A stretch of DNA of 10,209 bases, taken from assembly GCA_903953195.1 (NCBI GenBank), contig CAJBIS010000148.1, positions 1-10,209 on the forward strand, written 5' to 3'. The notes beneath the pieces were generated by a model. It saw only the letters and a list, made by a program, of their open reading frames with translations. It had not been told where the DNA came from and searched no databases. The position numbers and the translations under genes were made by a program. Origin of the DNA: an uncultured Actinomycetes bacterium (lineage in GTDB: Bacteria > Actinomycetota > Acidimicrobiia > Acidimicrobiales > Microtrichaceae). Positions 1 through 6,539 of this stretch are shown here, piece after piece; the stretch's first letter is position 1, and every line of letters begins with the position of its first letter.

Positions 1-431
1 CCGATCGAACCGGGCACGCCGACCGCCCACTCGAATCCGCGCAGGCCCGCCGCGACGGTCTGACGGGCGACGACCGGAAGGTTCGCCGCGCCACCGGCCC
101 GGACCCGTGACGCACCGTCGCGGCCCGGCGAGATGACGACCTCGGCGAACGCCGTGGAGAGCTGCAGCACGAGCGCGTCGGCGCCGGCATCGGCCACGAG
201 CAGGTTGGATCCACGACCGATCACCAGGACGGCGGGGCGAGTGGCCACGGGCAGCCCCGCGACCGCTGCGGCGACGGCCGCGAGCTCGTCGGCGTCGGCC
301 ACCTCGAGGAATCGACGCGCCGGGCCGCCGACGCCGTAGGTGGTCAGTGGTCCGATGGGTTCCTCGCGGCGGAGGCGATCGCCGAGGAATGCGAGCGCAT
401 CGTCGAGCGCCCCGATGGCGTCACCCGTCAC
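1..431 (-). CDS. murB: UDP-N-acetylenolpyruvoylglucosamine reductase MurB, 3' part cut by window edge
   Basis: MurB is the cytoplasmic FAD enzyme that uses NADPH to reduce UDP-GlcNAc-enolpyruvate to UDP-MurNAc, the second committed step of peptidoglycan precursor synthesis. The first 143 codons are present and cover the start of the FAD-binding domain. Visible motifs are PLTTYGVGGPA (residues 28-38), GRGSNLLV (72-79) and FEWAVGVPGSIG (from 133), which is the FAD/substrate signature and runs off the left edge. The start is a GTG at 431-429 whose GTGA overlaps the murC stop. A GGGAG lies 8 bases upstream, and the PLTTYGVGG motif falls at the usual distance from this N-terminus. The frame is open to the edge, so this is a truncation by the window and not a pseudogene. 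Placement after murC, where ftsQ would be expected next, fits a dcw cluster. It is the last visible gene of the coupled operon. Identity is firm from the motifs; the C-terminal domain and MurB type cannot be judged. Confidence 0.95.
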   Translation of the reverse strand, partial: MTGDAIGALDDALAFLGDRLRREEPIGPLTTYGVGGPARRFLEVADADELAAVAAAVAGLPVATRPAVLVIGRGSNLLVADAGADALVLQLSTAFAEVVISPGRDGASRVRAGGAANLPVVARQTVAAGLRGFEWAVGVPGSI

Positions 432-1828
432 GACGACCGCTCCCGCAGCCCGACGAGCACCCGGGGCCCGACGGTGGTGACGTCGCCGGCGCCGATCGTC
501 ACCAGGAGGTCACCGGACCGCAGCTCGTCGGTGAGGAACGCGACGACATCGTCGAGCGTCGGGCGCCAGACCACCACGTCGTTGCGCCCGGCGGCGGTGA
601 CCGACTCGAGCACGAGCGACCCGTCGACGCCCGGTCGCGGCGCCTCGCCCGCCGGGTACAGCTCGCACAGCACCAGGACGTCGGCATCGCCGAACGACGG
701 ACCGAACTCGGCGGCATGCCGCTCGGTGCGCGAGTACCGGTGCGGTTGGAACACCGCCACGACACGGTCCCACCCGCCGCTGCGACCGGCGGCGAGCACC
801 GCGGCGACCTCGGCGGGCAGGTGGGCGTAGTCGTCGATCACCGTCACACCGGCGGCCGAGCCGACGAGTTCGAACCGTCGGGACACGCCGGCGAAGTCGG
901 CCAACGCGGCCGCTGCGGCGTCGACGTCCGCACCGAGTGCGCGCACCACCGACAGGGCCCCGGCGACGTTGAGCGCGTTGTGCCGGCCGGCGAGTGGCAC
1001 GTCGACGTGCACCGTCGCCGAGTCACCGCTGACCAGATCGAACGTCGAGCGGTCCGGACCGAGCACGAGCCGCTCGACCCGATGGGTCGCGTCGTCCGCC
1101 TCGCCGTACGAGGCCGCGCCGACGAGCTCGCCGAGCGCCCGGGCCTCCGGGTCGTCGGCACACACGATGCACGGACCATCGGTCTGCTCGAGGAACGTCC
1201 GGAACCCGGCGAGCAGTTCGTCCCAGCCACCCCAGAACTCCAGGTGGTCCGGTTCGATGTTGGTGACGAGCGCCGCGGCGCGCGGCCCCGCCAGGAACGA
1301 CGCGTCGCTCTCGTCGGCCTCGAGCACGAACCACCGACCGGAACGGAACCCGGCGGCGGTCCCGAGGGAGGCGACCGGCGCACCCACGAGGAACGACGGG
1401 GCCTCGCCGGCACCGGTGAGCGCCACCGACAGCAACGCCGAGGTGGTCGTCTTGCCGTGCGTGCCGCTGACCGAGACGAACGGCTGGCGTTGCGCGAGCG
1501 CCGGCAGCAGGTCGAGCCGCCGGAGGACGTCGAGCCCCCGCTCGCGGGCCTCGACCACCTCGGGGTTGTCGGCGGGCACTGCGGTGGACGCCACCACGAA
1601 CTCGGCGTCACCGACGTGCGCCGCATCGTGTCCGACGAAGACCGTGACGCCGAGATCGGCCAGACGTCGCAGGGCGGCGCTGTCGACGGCATCACTCCCG
1701 GTGACCCGGTGACCGGCCTCGACCAGCACCGTCGCCAGCGCGCTCATGCCGGTGCCGCCGGCGGCGATCACGTGGACGCGTCGCGGCGTCGAGAGATCGG
1801 GGACGTGGCGCGGGGCGTCAACCGGCAT
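428..1828 (-). CDS. murC: UDP-N-acetylmuramate--L-alanine ligase MurC
   Basis: MurC is the cytoplasmic ATP-dependent ligase that joins L-Ala to UDP-MurNAc, the first amino acid of the stem peptide. It has 466 residues, normal for the family, in the three Mur ligase domains. The N-terminal UDP-binding Rossmann domain has AAGGTGMSALA (22-32). The central ATPase has the P-loop SGTHGKTTT (121-129, K126), the Mg-site stretch EADESDASF (170-178) and NIEPDHLE (190-197), then GRHNALNVAG (281-290). The C-terminal domain has RRFE (317-320), IDDYAHLPAE (331-340), FQPHRYSRT (360-368) and GAGDV (446-450). The start is ATG at 1828-1826, the only ATG start in the window, overlapping the end of murG by 11 bases with a weak GGTGG 6 bases upstream. 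The frame is open further upstream inside murG, but that part is not MurC-like. Two motif positions are unusual: AAGG where GIGG is typical, and DDYAHLP where DDYAHHP is typical. All catalytic residues checked are present, so it is probably functional. Confidence 0.97.
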   Translation of the reverse strand: MPVDAPRHVPDLSTPRRVHVIAAGGTGMSALATVLVEAGHRVTGSDAVDSAALRRLADLGVTVFVGHDAAHVGDAEFVVASTAVPADNPEVVEARERGLDVLRRLDLLPALAQRQPFVSVSGTHGKTTTSALLSVALTGAGEAPSFLVGAPVASLGTAAGFRSGRWFVLEADESDASFLAGPRAAALVTNIEPDHLEFWGGWDELLAGFRTFLEQTDGPCIVCADDPEARALGELVGAASYGEADDATHRVERLVLGPDRSTFDLVSGDSATVHVDVPLAGRHNALNVAGALSVVRALGADVDAAAAALADFAGVSRRFELVGSAAGVTVIDDYAHLPAEVAAVLAAGRSGGWDRVVAVFQPHRYSRTERHAAEFGPSFGDADVLVLCELYPAGEAPRPGVDGSLVLESVTAAGRNDVVVWRPTLDDVVAFLTDELRSGDLLVTIGAGDVTTVGPRVLVGLRERSS

Positions 1829-2957
1829 GACGTTCCACCAGGTCGGCCACGGCAGCAGCGGCGTCCGGTCGGCCCGCCGAGCGGGCGGCGTCGGACATCC
1901 GGGCCAGCGCTCCGTCGGCCACCATCGAGTCGACCGCCGCGACCATCGACCCGACATCGAAACGGTCGTCGTCGATGAGCACGGCGGCGCCCGCGGCGAC
2001 GAGCGGGCCGGCATTGGCGCGTTGGTGATCACGCGTGGCGATCGGGAGCGGCACCAGCACTGCGGGCACCCCCATGACCGCCAGCTCCGCGACCGAGGTC
2101 CCGCCGGCACGACACACGGCCAGGTCCGATGCGGCGAGCACCGTCTCCATGTGCTCCTCGTAGCGCACCGGCCGGTACCAGAGCCGCTCGCCGGACCCAG
2201 CGCCGATGACGTCATCATCGCGGCGCGCGATCTCGGGTCGGTCGTCCCAGTCGCGTGCCCCGATGACGTGGTAGACGGCGAGGTCCTCCCGGTCGCTCCA
2301 CTGTTCCGCCGCGGACCACGTGGCCCGGTTGATGCTGCGAGCTCCCAGGGATCCCGCGAACACCGTGACCATCGTCCGGTCGTCGGGAACCCCGAGCGTG
2401 GCCCGCGCCGCCGCCACGTCCCGGTCGACCGCTGCGGCGAGCACCTCGGCTCGGACCGGGTTGCCGGTCACGACCGACCGGGGCAGGTCGGTGCCCTCGA
2501 ACGCCACCGCGCACGTCCGGGCGAAGCGTCCGACCAGACGGTTCGATGCGCCGGCGCGGGCGTTCTGCTCGGCCACGACGAGCGGCACGCGCCACACGAT
2601 CGCGGCGAGCGCGCCTGCGGCGCTCGCGAATCCTCCGACGGCGAGCACGACCCGGGGGCGCAGTCGGCGGACCAGCCCCAGCGCCTGGAACACGGCACGC
2701 ACCAGCCCGAGTGCGGCGGCGACGTTCTCGAGGGTCAGTCGGCGCTGGATCCCCCGACCGGGCAGCAGGGTGATCTCGAACCCGGCGTCGGGCACCAGCG
2801 TGGCCTCGAGACCGCGTTCCGCCCCCACGAACTGGATGTCACCGGTGGCGTGGCCGCGGTCGACGAGCTCGGCGGCCACCGCGAGTCCGGGCAGGACGTG
2901 GCCCGCCGTCCCCCCACCGGCGATCAGGACGAAGGGACGAGGTGGTGAGCCACTCAC
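1818..2957 (-). CDS. murG: UDP-GlcNAc:undecaprenyl-PP-MurNAc-pentapeptide GlcNAc transferase MurG
   Basis: MurG is the GT28, GT-B fold glycosyltransferase on the inner face of the membrane that adds GlcNAc to lipid I to make lipid II. It has 379 residues, slightly above the common 355-365. The N-terminal acceptor domain has the glycine-rich loop IAGGGTAGHVLPGLAVA (12-28), GGFASAAGAL (108-117) and EQNARAGASNRL (130-141). The C-terminal UDP-GlcNAc domain has FAGSLGARSIN (200-210) and CRAGGTSVAELAVMGVPAVL (282-301), then HQRANA (311-316); E291 and Q312 sit where the donor sugar is held. The start is GTG at 2957-2955, sharing GTGA with the ftsW stop, with GAGGG 4 bases upstream. The open frame extends about 50 codons further upstream into ftsW, but that part is Arg-rich shadow and was left out. 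It lies between the genes acting just before and after lipid II synthesis and is probably translated by reinitiation after ftsW. Confidence 0.96.
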   Translation of the reverse strand: MSGSPPRPFVLIAGGGTAGHVLPGLAVAAELVDRGHATGDIQFVGAERGLEATLVPDAGFEITLLPGRGIQRRLTLENVAAALGLVRAVFQALGLVRRLRPRVVLAVGGFASAAGALAAIVWRVPLVVAEQNARAGASNRLVGRFARTCAVAFEGTDLPRSVVTGNPVRAEVLAAAVDRDVAAARATLGVPDDRTMVTVFAGSLGARSINRATWSAAEQWSDREDLAVYHVIGARDWDDRPEIARRDDDVIGAGSGERLWYRPVRYEEHMETVLAASDLAVCRAGGTSVAELAVMGVPAVLVPLPIATRDHQRANAGPLVAAGAAVLIDDDRFDVGSMVAAVDSMVADGALARMSDAARSAGRPDAAAAVADLVERHAG

Positions 2958-4129
2958 CGGTCCCTCGCGACCGCCACCAGCACACCGACGCCCATCAACG
3001 ACAGCATCATCGAGGAGCCACCGTACGAGATGAACGGCAGGGTGATGCCCTTGGTGGGCAGCAGACCGACGGTCACGCCGATGTTGATCAGCGCCTGCAC
3101 CCCGATCCACACCGTGATCCCGATGGCGACGAGGCGACCGAACAGGCTCGTGGCGCGCATGGAGATCGCGAACCCGGCACCCAGGAAGATGGCGATCGTC
3201 GTCACCAGGAACAACGTCCCCAGCAGGCCGAACTCCTCACCGATCACTGCGGCGATGAAGTCGGTGTGGGCCTCGGGCAGGAACCCCCACTTGGCGCGCG
3301 AGTACCCGGCGCCCGAACCGAACAGCCCGCCGGACGCCAGTCCGATCTGCGACTGGAGCAGCTGGTAGCCCGCACCGCTGGTGTGTTCCGACGGGTTGAG
3401 GAACGCGGTGATCCGGTTGGCCCGGAAGCCCTGCAGGAATCGGATCGCCGCCACCGCACCCGCGGCCATCAACGCGAACAGGGCGCCGATCGTGCGTCGT
3501 GGAGCACCCGCCATCCAGAGCATGGCGACCACGACCAGCCCCAGCAGGAGTGTCGTGCCCAGGTCGTCGCCGACCATCACCAGCAGCGCAACGACACCCG
3601 CTGCGCCCAGCGGCGCCCGCAGACCGCGCCACGTGCCCAGGTCCCGACCGCGGTCCGACAGGTCACGCGCCAACCACAGGACCAGCGCGAGCTTGGCCAG
3701 CTCCGAGGGCTGGAACCGCACCGACGCCGTGCCCACCCAGCGGGTCGCATCGTTCTCCTGGATCACGAACGGCAGCAACGACCCGGTGAGCCGCCGCGAG
3801 ATCTCACCGGCGGCGACCCACCCGAGCGAGAGCACGGCCGCGCCCATCAGGACCCATGCGAGTTGATCGCGCCACACGCGCAGTGGAATCCGGGCCGCCA
3901 CCAATGCCAGTGCGACACCGATCGTCAGCCAGATCGCCTGACGGCCCACGTAGTGCCACGGGTGGTCGAACCTGGTGATCGACAGCACCTGTGACGCCGA
4001 GTAGAGCATCACCAGTCCGAAGCCGCAGAGGATGGCGACGGCGGCGACCAGCACGAGTTCCGGCGCCGGGCCGCGGGGCGCGGCCCCCGTGCGCGGGCGG
4101 GCGGTGCGAGCGGTTCGGGACGCCGTCAC
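2954..4129 (-). CDS. ftsW: Septal peptidoglycan polymerase FtsW (SEDS family)
   Basis: FtsW is the multipass SEDS glycosyltransferase that polymerises lipid II at the division septum together with its partner transpeptidase FtsI, whose gene lies four genes upstream. It has 391 residues: a short Arg/Thr-rich cytoplasmic N-terminus (1-23) and about ten hydrophobic segments, roughly at 24-46, 59-78, 89-108, 139-154, 172-186, 191-207, 213-229, 293-321, 330-355 and 366-388. SEDS motifs are RWVGTASVRFQPSELAKLAL (130-149), DDLGTTLLL (188-196), WGFLPEAHTDF (281-291, with D290 at the known catalytic aspartate position in the large extracellular loop) and LLPTKGITLPFISYGGSS (356-373). FtsW rather than RodA is assigned from these motifs and the location between murD and murG. 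The start is GTG, sharing GTGA with the murD stop, with a near-perfect GGAGGT 6 bases upstream. The usual proline in the PDxGT motif is replaced by Asp188. Confidence 0.95.
   Translation of the reverse strand: MTASRTARTARPRTGAAPRGPAPELVLVAAVAILCGFGLVMLYSASQVLSITRFDHPWHYVGRQAIWLTIGVALALVAARIPLRVWRDQLAWVLMGAAVLSLGWVAAGEISRRLTGSLLPFVIQENDATRWVGTASVRFQPSELAKLALVLWLARDLSDRGRDLGTWRGLRAPLGAAGVVALLVMVGDDLGTTLLLGLVVVAMLWMAGAPRRTIGALFALMAAGAVAAIRFLQGFRANRITAFLNPSEHTSGAGYQLLQSQIGLASGGLFGSGAGYSRAKWGFLPEAHTDFIAAVIGEEFGLLGTLFLVTTIAIFLGAGFAISMRATSLFGRLVAIGITVWIGVQALINIGVTVGLLPTKGITLPFISYGGSSMMLSLMGVGVLVAVARDR
2962..2966 (-). promoter_or_regulatory. Ribosome binding site for murG
   Basis: GAGGG on the minus strand lies 4 bases before the murG GTG at 2957-2955, inside the last codons of ftsW. 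It supports the 379-residue MurG rather than the longer open frame that starts within ftsW. Confidence 0.6.
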
Positions 4130-5511
4130 GAGGCGACCTCCAGCACGAGCGCACGGACGCGAGCGGCGAAGTCGTCACCGCGTTCGGCGTACGAGGAGTA
4201 CCAGTCGAACGACGCGCACCCGGGCGACAGCAGCACGACGTCGCCCGACTCGGCGAGCGAGCGCGCCGCCAGCACCGCATCGGACATCGAGTCGGCCGTC
4301 GCCGACGGACACCCGGGGAACGCGGCCACCACCTCACCCGCGGCCTCGCCGATGCCGACCACGGCACGGACCCGGGGACCGGCCTCGGCCAGCGCCGTCA
4401 GGTCGAGACCCTTGTTCCGTCCACCGGCGACGAGCACCACCGAGTCGAACCCTCGGAGCGCGGCCAGCGTGGCGTGCGGCGCGGTGGCCTTGGAGTCGTC
4501 GATCCAACGCACACCGTCACGCTCCCCCACCAGCTCGACGCGGTGCGGCAGCGCGACCGTGTCGCGCAGCGCTGAACGAACCCCCTCGAGCGTCGCGCCT
4601 GCGGCCAGCGCCGCCGCTGCGGCCGCGAGCGCGTTGGCGCGGTCGTGGGGCAACGAGCGGGGCAACTCGGCGACGTCGAGCATCGCCAGTCCGTCGGGCG
4701 CGACCAGGACGCCGTCGCGCTCGCTGAACGCTGCGGGTTCCGCTCCGGACACGCCGAACGACACCACCTGCGGCATGCCGTCGCCCGAGGGCGCACCGGC
4801 CAGCACCACCGGATCATCGGCATTCACGATCGCGACGTCGCCGACGGTCTGATCGGTGAAGATCCGGGCCTTCGCGGCGCGGTACTCCTCGAGGTCGCGG
4901 TGCACGTCGAGATGGTCGGGCGCGAAGTTGAGCCAGACGGCCACGGCGGGACGGAACCAGCGGCTGTGACCGAGCCGGAACGACGACGCCTCGACGGCGA
5001 AGCACGCCGGCCCCGGGTCGTCGATCGCCGCCACCAGCGGCACCTCGAGATTGCCCACGGCGGCACAACCGACGCCCGAGGCGTCGAGCATGGCCTGGAC
5101 CAGCATCGTGACCGTCGTCTTGCCGTTCGTCCCGGTCACCGCGACGAGCGGTCGGTCGTCCCAGGCCGCGGCCAGGTCGAACTCGGAGAGCACCGGGACC
5201 TCGGCCTCGACGGCGAGCGCGAACACCGGGTGCGATCCCGGCAGGCCGGGAGCGGGCACGACTGCGTCGACCGAACCCAGCAGCGCGCCGAGCTCGGCCC
5301 GGTCCGGGGCCGCGTGCAACCGCACACCGAGCTCGTCGGCGAGGCGGTGCGCCGAGTCGGGAGCGGCGTCGTCGACGAGCACCACCTGTCGACCACGCGC
5401 CACCAGGGCGCGAGCGACCGCGGCGTTGGTCACGCCGAGCCCGACGAGCAGAAAGGCCTGTTCCGGGAGCTCGTGCCTCCGGTCGGCCACCGCGGCGATC
5501 GGCCAGGTCAA
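4126..5511 (-). CDS. murD: UDP-N-acetylmuramoyl-L-alanine--D-glutamate ligase MurD
   Basis: MurD is the cytoplasmic Mur ligase that adds D-Glu to UDP-MurNAc-L-Ala using ATP. With the start chosen here it has 461 residues, within the family range. The N-terminal nucleotide-sugar domain has VGLGVTNAAVARAL (23-36). The central domain has the P-loop TGTNGKTT (126-133), VGNLE (152-156), EASSFRL (174-180), NFAPDHLDVH (195-204) and K214 in AAKARIF, the expected carbamylated lysine. The C-terminal domain has LPHRVE (321-326), DDSKATAPHATLAAL (338-352), GGRNKGLD (363-370) and LSPGCASFDWYSSYAERGDD (428-447). The start is inferred as TTG at 5511-5509: it makes a TTGA overlap with the mraY stop like its neighbours' GTGA, and GGGGG lies 6 bases upstream. 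The frame is open a further 113 codons into mraY without MurD-like sequence. A GTG at 5490-5488 is the main alternative start but has no ribosome binding site. Small deviations (ATA for ATN after DDSK, SPGCAS for SPACAS) look tolerable. Confidence 0.95.
   Translation of the reverse strand: MTWPIAAVADRRHELPEQAFLLVGLGVTNAAVARALVARGRQVVLVDDAAPDSAHRLADELGVRLHAAPDRAELGALLGSVDAVVPAPGLPGSHPVFALAVEAEVPVLSEFDLAAAWDDRPLVAVTGTNGKTTVTMLVQAMLDASGVGCAAVGNLEVPLVAAIDDPGPACFAVEASSFRLGHSRWFRPAVAVWLNFAPDHLDVHRDLEEYRAAKARIFTDQTVGDVAIVNADDPVVLAGAPSGDGMPQVVSFGVSGAEPAAFSERDGVLVAPDGLAMLDVAELPRSLPHDRANALAAAAAALAAGATLEGVRSALRDTVALPHRVELVGERDGVRWIDDSKATAPHATLAALRGFDSVVLVAGGRNKGLDLTALAEAGPRVRAVVGIGEAAGEVVAAFPGCPSATADSMSDAVLAARSLAESGDVVLLSPGCASFDWYSSYAERGDDFAARVRALVLEVAS
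4136..4141 (-). promoter_or_regulatory. Shine-Dalgarno sequence for ftsW
   Basis: GGAGGT on the minus strand lies 6 bases before the ftsW GTG start at 4129-4127, within the last codons of murD. It is a near-perfect anti-16S match. It supports the GTG start inside the GTGA overlap and suggests ftsW can recruit ribosomes as well as receive them by coupling. Confidence 0.75.
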
Positions 5512-6539
5512 TCCAGGCCCCCGGCTCGCACGAACTCCCGGTAGAAGAGTCCGAGGCCCACCGCCGTGCACGCCGCGGTGATCATCCAGAACCGGACGAT
5601 GACCGTGGTCTCCGGCCATCCGCGTTCCTCGAAGTCGTGGTGGATCGGGGCCCGGAACGGTCGGCGCCCCATGGTACGGAACGACACGACGAGGATGATC
5701 ACCGACAACGTCTCGATGACGAACAGCGCACCGAGGATCGGCAGCAGCAGGACCGTCGACGAGCTGAGGGCGAGCACGGCCAGACCGGTCCCGATCGCCA
5801 GCGAACCCGTGTCGCCCATGAAGATGCGAGCCGGGAACGCGTTCCACCACAGGAACCCGGCGCAGGCGCCCATCATCGCGGCGGCGACGACCGCCAGGTC
5901 GAGTCCGACGTTGATGTCGTAGTCACCGAGGTGGCGGAAGATCCAGTAGCCGATGAACACGTAGGCCGCGAAGACGATCGCGCCGGAGCCGGCCGCCAGG
6001 CCATCGAGACCATCGGTGAGATTGACGGCGTTCGCGGCTGCGGCGATCACCAGCACCGCCCAGATCACCCAGGCCACCTTGCCGAGCTCCCAGCCGACGT
6101 CGTCGAAGCGCGTGAAGCTGATGGTGGTGTGCACGTTGGTGCGCCACAGCATGGCCAGCGCGAACGCCACGGCGACCGCCAGGAGGCCGATGCTCTTCGC
6201 CCCCTTCTTCAGGCCGAGGTTCCGCTCGTTGCGGATCTTGATCCAGTCGTCGAGGAATCCGACGAACCCGGCGCCGGCGATCGCGCCCACGCACGCGAGT
6301 CCGGTCCACGTGAACACGCCACCCTTGTAGAGATCGGACACCACGTAGCCGCTGAGCGCGCCGGCGACGATCGCGATGCCACCCATCGTCGGCGTCCCGG
6401 CCTTGATCGTGTGGCCCTCGGGCACGTCCTCGTGGATCGGTTGCCCGATCCCCCGCTTGGTGAGCCACCCGATCAGCAGGCGGGTGCCGAACAGCGCCAC
6501 CATCGTGCTGACGCCGGTCGCGAGCAGCAGCTGGATCAC
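5508..6539 (-). CDS. mraY: Phospho-N-acetylmuramoyl-pentapeptide transferase MraY
   Basis: MraY is the integral membrane enzyme that transfers phospho-MurNAc-pentapeptide from UDP to undecaprenyl phosphate, making lipid I. It has 343 residues with about ten membrane segments, roughly at 1-24, 52-70, 77-95, 117-132, 156-172, 185-201, 212-232, 245-262, 264-287 and 316-333. Family motifs are GTPTMGGI (48-55), the Mg-binding FLDDWIK (95-101, D97/D98), NAVNLTDGLDGLA (170-182), FMGDTGSLAIG (240-250, D243) and the loop PIHHDFEERGWPETTVIVRF (298-317). The start is a GTG at 6539-6537 that shares GTGA with the murE stop, preceded by a G-run (6552-6547) 7 bases upstream. The loop normally reads HHH; here the third His is Asp302, while the first two are kept. 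It follows murE with no murF between them, unusual for this cluster. The end overlaps murD. Confidence 0.97.
   Translation of the reverse strand: MIQLLLATGVSTMVALFGTRLLIGWLTKRGIGQPIHEDVPEGHTIKAGTPTMGGIAIVAGALSGYVVSDLYKGGVFTWTGLACVGAIAGAGFVGFLDDWIKIRNERNLGLKKGAKSIGLLAVAVAFALAMLWRTNVHTTISFTRFDDVGWELGKVAWVIWAVLVIAAAANAVNLTDGLDGLAAGSGAIVFAAYVFIGYWIFRHLGDYDINVGLDLAVVAAAMMGACAGFLWWNAFPARIFMGDTGSLAIGTGLAVLALSSSTVLLLPILGALFVIETLSVIILVVSFRTMGRRPFRAPIHHDFEERGWPETTVIVRFWMITAACTAVGLGLFYREFVRAGGLD
5518..5522 (-). promoter_or_regulatory. Possible ribosome binding site for the murD TTG start
   Basis: GGGGG on the minus strand lies 6 bases before TTG 5511-5509, inside the end of mraY. It is a weak purine-rich match, but it is at the right distance and no comparable site precedes the alternative GTG at 5490-5488. 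Confidence 0.45.

Noticed and set aside
347..1978. 543-codon plus-strand open frame antisense to murC and murG
   Set aside because: It is Arg/Gly/His/Asp-rich with no recognisable motif and lies opposite genes identified by multiple catalytic motifs. In about 70% GC DNA the strand opposite a gene is often stop-free.
1829..2218. N-terminal extension of MurC into murG (130 extra codons)
   Set aside because: The sequence is low-complexity Ser/Arg/Trp-rich shadow of MurG, and the MurC Rossmann motif sits at the normal distance from ATG 1828.
1746..3994. Two consecutive plus-strand open frames (1746-2948 and 2942-3994) that overlap and look like an antisense operon
   Set aside because: Both are shadows of murG and ftsW: low-complexity Arg/His/Gln/Gly-rich translations without domains, hydrophobic segments or plausible start context.
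5512..5850. N-terminal extension of MurD into mraY (113 extra codons of open frame)
   Set aside because: The extra sequence is Arg/Pro/Gly-rich, unlike any MurD N-terminus, and overlaps the essential C-terminal motifs of MraY.
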